Shown here: in pieces, positions 53,509-56,704 of the stretch | Numbering within the stretch: position 1 is the first letter of the stretch | Layout: each line of letters opens with the position of its first letter | Assembly: GCF_900188095.1 (NCBI RefSeq) | Contig: NZ_FZOT01000023.1 | Location: forward strand, 1 to 56,704 | DNA length: 56,704 nt | From: Noviherbaspirillum humi | Lineage (GTDB): Bacteria; Pseudomonadota; Gammaproteobacteria; Burkholderiales; Burkholderiaceae_D | Reading direction: 5' to 3' | Notes under the pieces: model-generated | The model's input: the letters and a program-made list of their open reading frames with translations, nothing else | The model's database searches: none | What the model was told of the DNA's origin: nothing | Translations under genes and position numbers: made by a program

Positions 53509-54018
53509 TTCGAAACAGACTCTTTGGTTGTCAAAAACCGATACTGGTCTTTTATTCTGAATGGAGACTGGCAGTATGTAAATCTCTAAGGACTTACAAG
53601 TGCAGAAGCGTAGAGACTACTCTCTATCCTCAGAGCCTCTTCCGTAACCTAGATGCAGCATCTTGCGTCTTGGGAGACCAAGATCAACCTAGCCCCCTCG
53701 GACTCTGAAGTAGCCCCTTGAAAGACCGGACCGGCAGTCTTCCGTACACTAACGACTAGGAATATAAATATGGATATGCCTATGCTTTCAGGGTGAATGC
53801 AGCAAGTGGAAGTGATAACCGGGGTCCAGCGGCGCAGACGCTGGACTGCGGAACAGGCTGGAATGGGTTAGGCCTACGTCTGTCAGCGCCGCCGTTCGCA
53901 TACGTTTCCGGAAATCAAATACCGTCTATTGGGTATTGTAAATTTCTAAACGGAAATTTATCGTAACGCCTGCAACGCAGGCCATCCAGGCAGACCATCC
54001 ATTTCACCAAGGACAATA
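53509..54018. other. Intergenic region with two perfect hairpins
   Basis: A 510-base stretch without a gene. It holds an 8-bp inverted repeat GTCCAGCG/CGCTGGAC (53824-53831 and 53839-53846) and a 6-bp one GCCTGC/GCAGGC (53968-53973 and 53977-53982), neither followed by a T-run. Part of it is GC-rich between A+T-rich flanks. It could hide a small RNA or an old element end; I see no direct support for either. Confidence 0.4.
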
Positions 54019-54303
54019 ATGAAGAAAATCTCCGTACTGTTCGCTTCCCTTATCCTGTGTGCCTGCAACAGTGGTCTTTCTGGCACCTATGAAGACCAGA
54101 TGGGCATCTCGTCCTACAAGTTTGAAAAAGGCGGCAAGCTGACCACCAACACGATGGGCATGCAGGTGGAAACGAAGTACGAAATGGATGGCAAGGACAT
54201 CAAAATGGAAATGCCGGGCGGCCAAGGCAAACTCGTCTTTACCGTCTTGGATGACAAGACGATCTCGGGCCCGATGGGCATCAAGCTGACCAAGAAGCAG
54301 TAA
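54019..54303 (+). CDS. Small lipoprotein
   Basis: 94 aa. The signal MKKISVLFASLILCAC has a lipobox ending in Cys16. The mature part starts NSGLSGTYEDQMG, with repeated beta-strand-like pieces (YKFEKGGKL, KLVFTVLDDKTISG), as in short lipoproteins that report on model-like minimal beta-folds. CCAAGGAC lies before ATG 54019. It is followed 40 bases downstream by another lipoprotein gene on the same strand, probably the same transcript. Confidence 0.75.
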   Translation: MKKISVLFASLILCACNSGLSGTYEDQMGISSYKFEKGGKLTTNTMGMQVETKYEMDGKDIKMEMPGGQGKLVFTVLDDKTISGPMGIKLTKKQ

Positions 54304-54343
54304 TCAGCAAACCTTCTCCCTTATTTGAGCAAAGAGAAAAAGC

Positions 54344-55174
54344 ATGAAAAAAGCACTCGCTGTGTGTCTCGTTGGATTGTTGGTCGCTTGCGGCGAAAAA
54401 ACCACCTCGGAAACGCCCAAGGAGCCGTCCAAGCAAAACAATGCTTCTGCCCCGACTGGCGCCAACTCTGATGCAGCTGCTGCCTTCAATGAAGCGCAGA
54501 AGAAGGCTCAGGTCGTCAAACCTCAGCCGGACATGAAAGTCCCGCTGGAAAATTACACAGCGCTCGCCCAAGACCAGAACGACACATGGCTGACTTATCT
54601 TGCTGTGGCCTATAGCGATCAGAAATCCGATGACAAGGAGCTGCTGAACCTGTTCTCGGGCAAGTACTACAACGAACAGGATGCGTTCAAAAAGCAGGAA
54701 CTGATCCCGACCGAACTCCCGCCGATCAAAACGACCGTCGAAGGCTACTCCAAGCAGCGTTACTACTCGATGGAATTTGGCAAGACTAATATCGCCGTCA
54801 ACGCGAGTCCGCAGATTTACAATGGTTACGACTTCGACAGCAAAAGCTTCAGAATCATCGGGGCATTCGATACAAACTCAACGTACGCCAACCGGCAGAA
54901 TGTTCTCCTAAACTTCCCTCAAGCCCCGGCGCTGGCTAAACTTAAGGTAGAAGAAATCGAGATGGCGAAGCGCATTGAACAGCTTCGCGCTAGCAACAGT
55001 GTTCATCTGCGTGGTAAGGTCTACTTTTTCGTAACTGAAGTAGTACAAGGTAACCGGGTGCAGGCAATTCCCACCTACGTTCAGTACGACGTGTACGATA
55101 AGCCGTCCTATTTTACTAGCGGCAGCAAACAGGTAGCTTCTTTCGTCGTGAAAAACGAGCCGTCACCACAGTAA
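54344..55174 (+). CDS. DUF4852-like lipoprotein
   Basis: 276 aa. The signal MKKALAVCLVGLLVAC has its lipobox Cys at 16. A Thr/Ser/Asn-rich linker (about residues 17-50) follows, then a globular domain of about 210 residues with GYDFDSKSFRIIGAF and LRGKVYFFVTEVVQGNRVQAIPTYVQYDVYD, consistent with DUF4852. The family has no known function. It shares the strand with the preceding small lipoprotein. Confidence 0.75.
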   Translation: MKKALAVCLVGLLVACGEKTTSETPKEPSKQNNASAPTGANSDAAAAFNEAQKKAQVVKPQPDMKVPLENYTALAQDQNDTWLTYLAVAYSDQKSDDKELLNLFSGKYYNEQDAFKKQELIPTELPPIKTTVEGYSKQRYYSMEFGKTNIAVNASPQIYNGYDFDSKSFRIIGAFDTNSTYANRQNVLLNFPQAPALAKLKVEEIEMAKRIEQLRASNSVHLRGKVYFFVTEVVQGNRVQAIPTYVQYDVYDKPSYFTSGSKQVASFVVKNEPSPQ

Positions 55175-55184
55175 TCTGAAACTT

Positions 55185-55218
55185 ATCAGGCCATCCCGGC
55201 GTTCGGCAATGGCCTGAT
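55185..55218. terminator. Possible hairpin terminator between converging lipoprotein genes
   Basis: ATCAGGCCAT (55185-55194) and ATGGCCTGAT (55209-55218) form a perfect 10-bp stem with a 14-base loop, between the stops at 55174 (+) and 55234 (-). It lacks a clear T-run, so the terminator role is inferred from position. Confidence 0.45.
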
Positions 55219-55233
55219 GACTTCAGGCTTCTA

Positions 55234-56097
55234 TTAATCGTGATCCACGTCTGGGTCTTCCAAGCACATGGGACGTCCAACCATGTATTCGAAATCCTTA
55301 GCCGTGGCGGTCGAGACGATCGGGCCGCTTGCACTCCAAGACTCTTTCTTCTTTACCGTCCCGTACTGAATAAGATACTTGGCGTTCATCACCGCACTCC
55401 CACGCGTCAATCTCTTAAATTCTGCGCCAGAGACCAACTTGACTCGTGACACCTTTGTTGGAAGCATGCCGCTGCAGCCTTTTACGTCGAACTCCACTTT
55501 CTTAGCCAGATCCGCCTTCGCCTCGTCGATACTCATAGGTCGATTCGCCTCAGCGATCCGTCGTTTCAGCTCAGCGTCAGCTTCAGCCTTCGTCTGAGGC
55601 CGTGCTGGTTTTGCCGCCGGCGCCTGTGCCGCGACAGAAGACTGTGCGGGTGCCGCCGGCACTGGTGCTGCCTGCGCGGGCTGTATCCGAACGGTGCTTG
55701 GCGCCAGCATGGCAGTAGCCACGATGCCCGGGTTTTCCCATTTTATCGACGCCTGCGCACCGACCGCGTATGCGGTGACTAGGCCGTTGTCGATGCAACG
55801 CACATGCCCTTGCTGGGTAATCCGCTCACGATAGACGCCGATGCGGCCTTGCATTCCGGTGAATTGGAGCACACCGCGACATCCAAGACTTGGATATTCA
55901 ATGGAGCCTCCCTGTACGCCATTCATGACAATCTGAACCGGATAGTCTGATCGCATCATGCCCGGACCGACCTGCTTCATCATGCCTTGGTAGGCACCAG
56001 AAATTGGCTCGGCAGGCCCGGTGGGCAATGGAGCGCAGCCCGAAATTATAGCGGCCACAGTGACGACTGCCGCTGCAGCGAATTGAAGTCGAGTCAT
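55234..56097 (-). CDS. Lipoprotein with Ala/Pro-rich linker
   Basis: 287 aa. The signal ends AAIISGC, with lipobox Cys21. The first domain (about residues 30-130) is beta-rich with two Cys (SLGCRGVLQF, HVRCIDNG). An Ala/Pro/Gln linker of about 40 residues follows (about 135-175), then a second domain with EFDVKGCSGMLPTKVSRVKLVSG and a final CLEDPDVDHD. I do not recognise a named family; the linker suggests reach across the periplasm or cell wall. It converges on the DUF4852-like gene. Confidence 0.75.
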   Translation of the reverse strand: MTRLQFAAAAVVTVAAIISGCAPLPTGPAEPISGAYQGMMKQVGPGMMRSDYPVQIVMNGVQGGSIEYPSLGCRGVLQFTGMQGRIGVYRERITQQGHVRCIDNGLVTAYAVGAQASIKWENPGIVATAMLAPSTVRIQPAQAAPVPAAPAQSSVAAQAPAAKPARPQTKAEADAELKRRIAEANRPMSIDEAKADLAKKVEFDVKGCSGMLPTKVSRVKLVSGAEFKRLTRGSAVMNAKYLIQYGTVKKKESWSASGPIVSTATAKDFEYMVGRPMCLEDPDVDHD

Positions 56098-56678
56098 TTT
56101 TTTTTGAGTTGTTTAAGAAATCCCTCGCCGGTTACGCCTAACTAAGTATGGTTAGCGAGACCAAGTAGGTTTGGCAACATAAGCACGAGTTGACGAACCA
56201 ACGAACTTGCAAGCGTGGTTTTAGATAATCTTACCGAGGATTGTGACACGCCATTTAGAATAACAATGGGTAACTTCGGGTTTTTTATTTACACTGTTTG
56301 CGTTGCAATTTAGCAGAATATTCTCACAAGTGAAATCGCTTTTACTAAGTATATTTCATACCCTTTTAGGTGCTGGAGACTGAATCTTAAGAAGTTTACA
56401 GGTCGCCGCAGGCGCGAGACCAGACTCCCTGCCATCCTCAAGATACGCCAGCATCGATTCGTCTTGACGGGGTTTGAGAGGGTCGGGGAAGGCGCTCAGG
56501 CAGTGATTATGCTCAAAGCTGGTTGTGTCTAAGCATGTGCACAGAAGTGGTTTGACGCTGCACGGCGCAGCCAGAAGTGTTTGGACAAGATACCTGCGGC
56601 CCGTCTTGCGGTAATCCTCCCGAAAAGTAAGCGGGCATGAAGGTAGAATTTTCTCTAATCAAAACGAGGAAGTTTTAC
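56098..56678. other. Gap with a start-less minus-strand open frame
   Basis: The first 250 bases are A+T-rich and contain the promoter side of the lipoprotein gene at 56097. From 56638 down to the stop at 56356-56358 the minus strand stays open for about 94 codons, with protein-like pieces such as DESMLAYLEDGRESGLAP and CKLLKIQSPAPKR, but no start codon. It may be the tail of a gene cut by the insertion sequence that begins at the right edge. I do not recognise it. Confidence 0.35.
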
Positions 56679-56704
56679 ATGAAGAAGTCGCGCTTTTCGG
56701 AAAG
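56679..56704 (+). mobile_element. Start of an IS3-family transposase OrfA (3' truncated by window)
   Basis: The last 26 bases encode MKKSRFSE, the typical first residues of many IS3-family OrfA proteins (MKKSRFxE). ACGAGGAAG lies upstream at 56664-56672, placed as a ribosome-binding site. The element's left inverted repeat should lie within the preceding 100 bases, but I could not identify it without the right end. Confidence 0.5.

Noticed and set aside
53824-53846. Inverted repeat GTCCAGCG/CGCTGGAC as a terminator
   Set aside because: No T-run follows and no gene ends close by, so it is only noted as a hairpin in the gap.
43160-56704. A second copy of the tRNA-Ala 3' end (attR)
   Set aside because: I scanned for CCGCTCCACCA and the T-arm sequence; no match longer than a few bases was found, so no right attachment site is claimed.

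Overview
The window is chromosomal DNA of a GC-rich betaproteobacterium, most likely a Burkholderiales member close to the Oxalobacteraceae (Herbaspirillum/Noviherbaspirillum type). This is inferred from gene families: two Bug-type receptors without their membrane partners, GntR/FCD-controlled catabolic clusters, a TRAP system, paired DUF1800/DUF1501 genes and a type IV pilus minor-pilin operon. Nothing in the window fixes the species.

Layout. 1-3531: end of an unrecognised gene, then a periplasmic binding protein, an MFS transporter and an EamA transporter, all on +. 3822-11678: a minor-pilin operon (pilE-like, fimT, pilV, pilW, pilX, pilY1, then a TonB-like gene). pilX and the first half of pilY1 are clearly more A+T-rich than their surroundings. 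11573-18724: a ModA-like binding protein, then a divergent unit in which a GntR/FCD regulator and a YdiJ-type FAD/Fe-S 2-hydroxyacid dehydrogenase (+) face a serine-glyoxylate-type aminotransferase and a Bug receptor (-). A 14-bp direct repeat between the two arms is a candidate operator. 18749-21575: DUF1800 and DUF1501 genes. 22191-25382: a large GAF/PAS/GGDEF/EAL protein. 25640-27202: an orphan protein with a hydrophobic N-terminal module, a basic linker and a C-terminal methyltransferase. 27335-27637: a decayed recombinase fragment. 27650-32583: Bug receptor, quinone-oxidoreductase-like protein, enoyl-CoA hydratase, CoA-transferase (-) and a divergent GntR regulator (+), with a palindrome between them; together they look like a CoA-dependent carboxylate catabolic unit. 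32719-33768: an intact relative of the decayed recombinase. 33966-42512: small transporters, SnoaL-like proteins, a pyruvyltransferase-family protein, a 3-hydroxyisobutyrate dehydrogenase-family protein and a two-gene TRAP transporter. 42778-43032: a DUF3820 gene.

From tRNA-Ala(CGC) at 43080 the character changes. A P4-type integrase lies just behind the tRNA. It is followed by an unrecognised 249-253-aa protein, AlpA, a CHC2 zinc-ribbon primase fragment, a DUF927 helicase, a small Cys-containing protein, and small and large terminase subunits. No portal, capsid or tail gene is visible. This looks like a phage satellite or phage-inducible island that carries its own packaging terminase. Two features are striking: a 45-nt hairpin that buries the alpA ribosome-binding site, and an iteron-like cluster of GT(C/A)ACG repeats inside the gene before the terminase. 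After the terminase come a membrane diguanylate cyclase and a run of small, relatively A+T-rich lipoprotein or secreted-protein genes. The window ends at the start of an apparent IS3-family transposase. No second copy of the tRNA 3' end was found, so the right boundary of the island is unknown.
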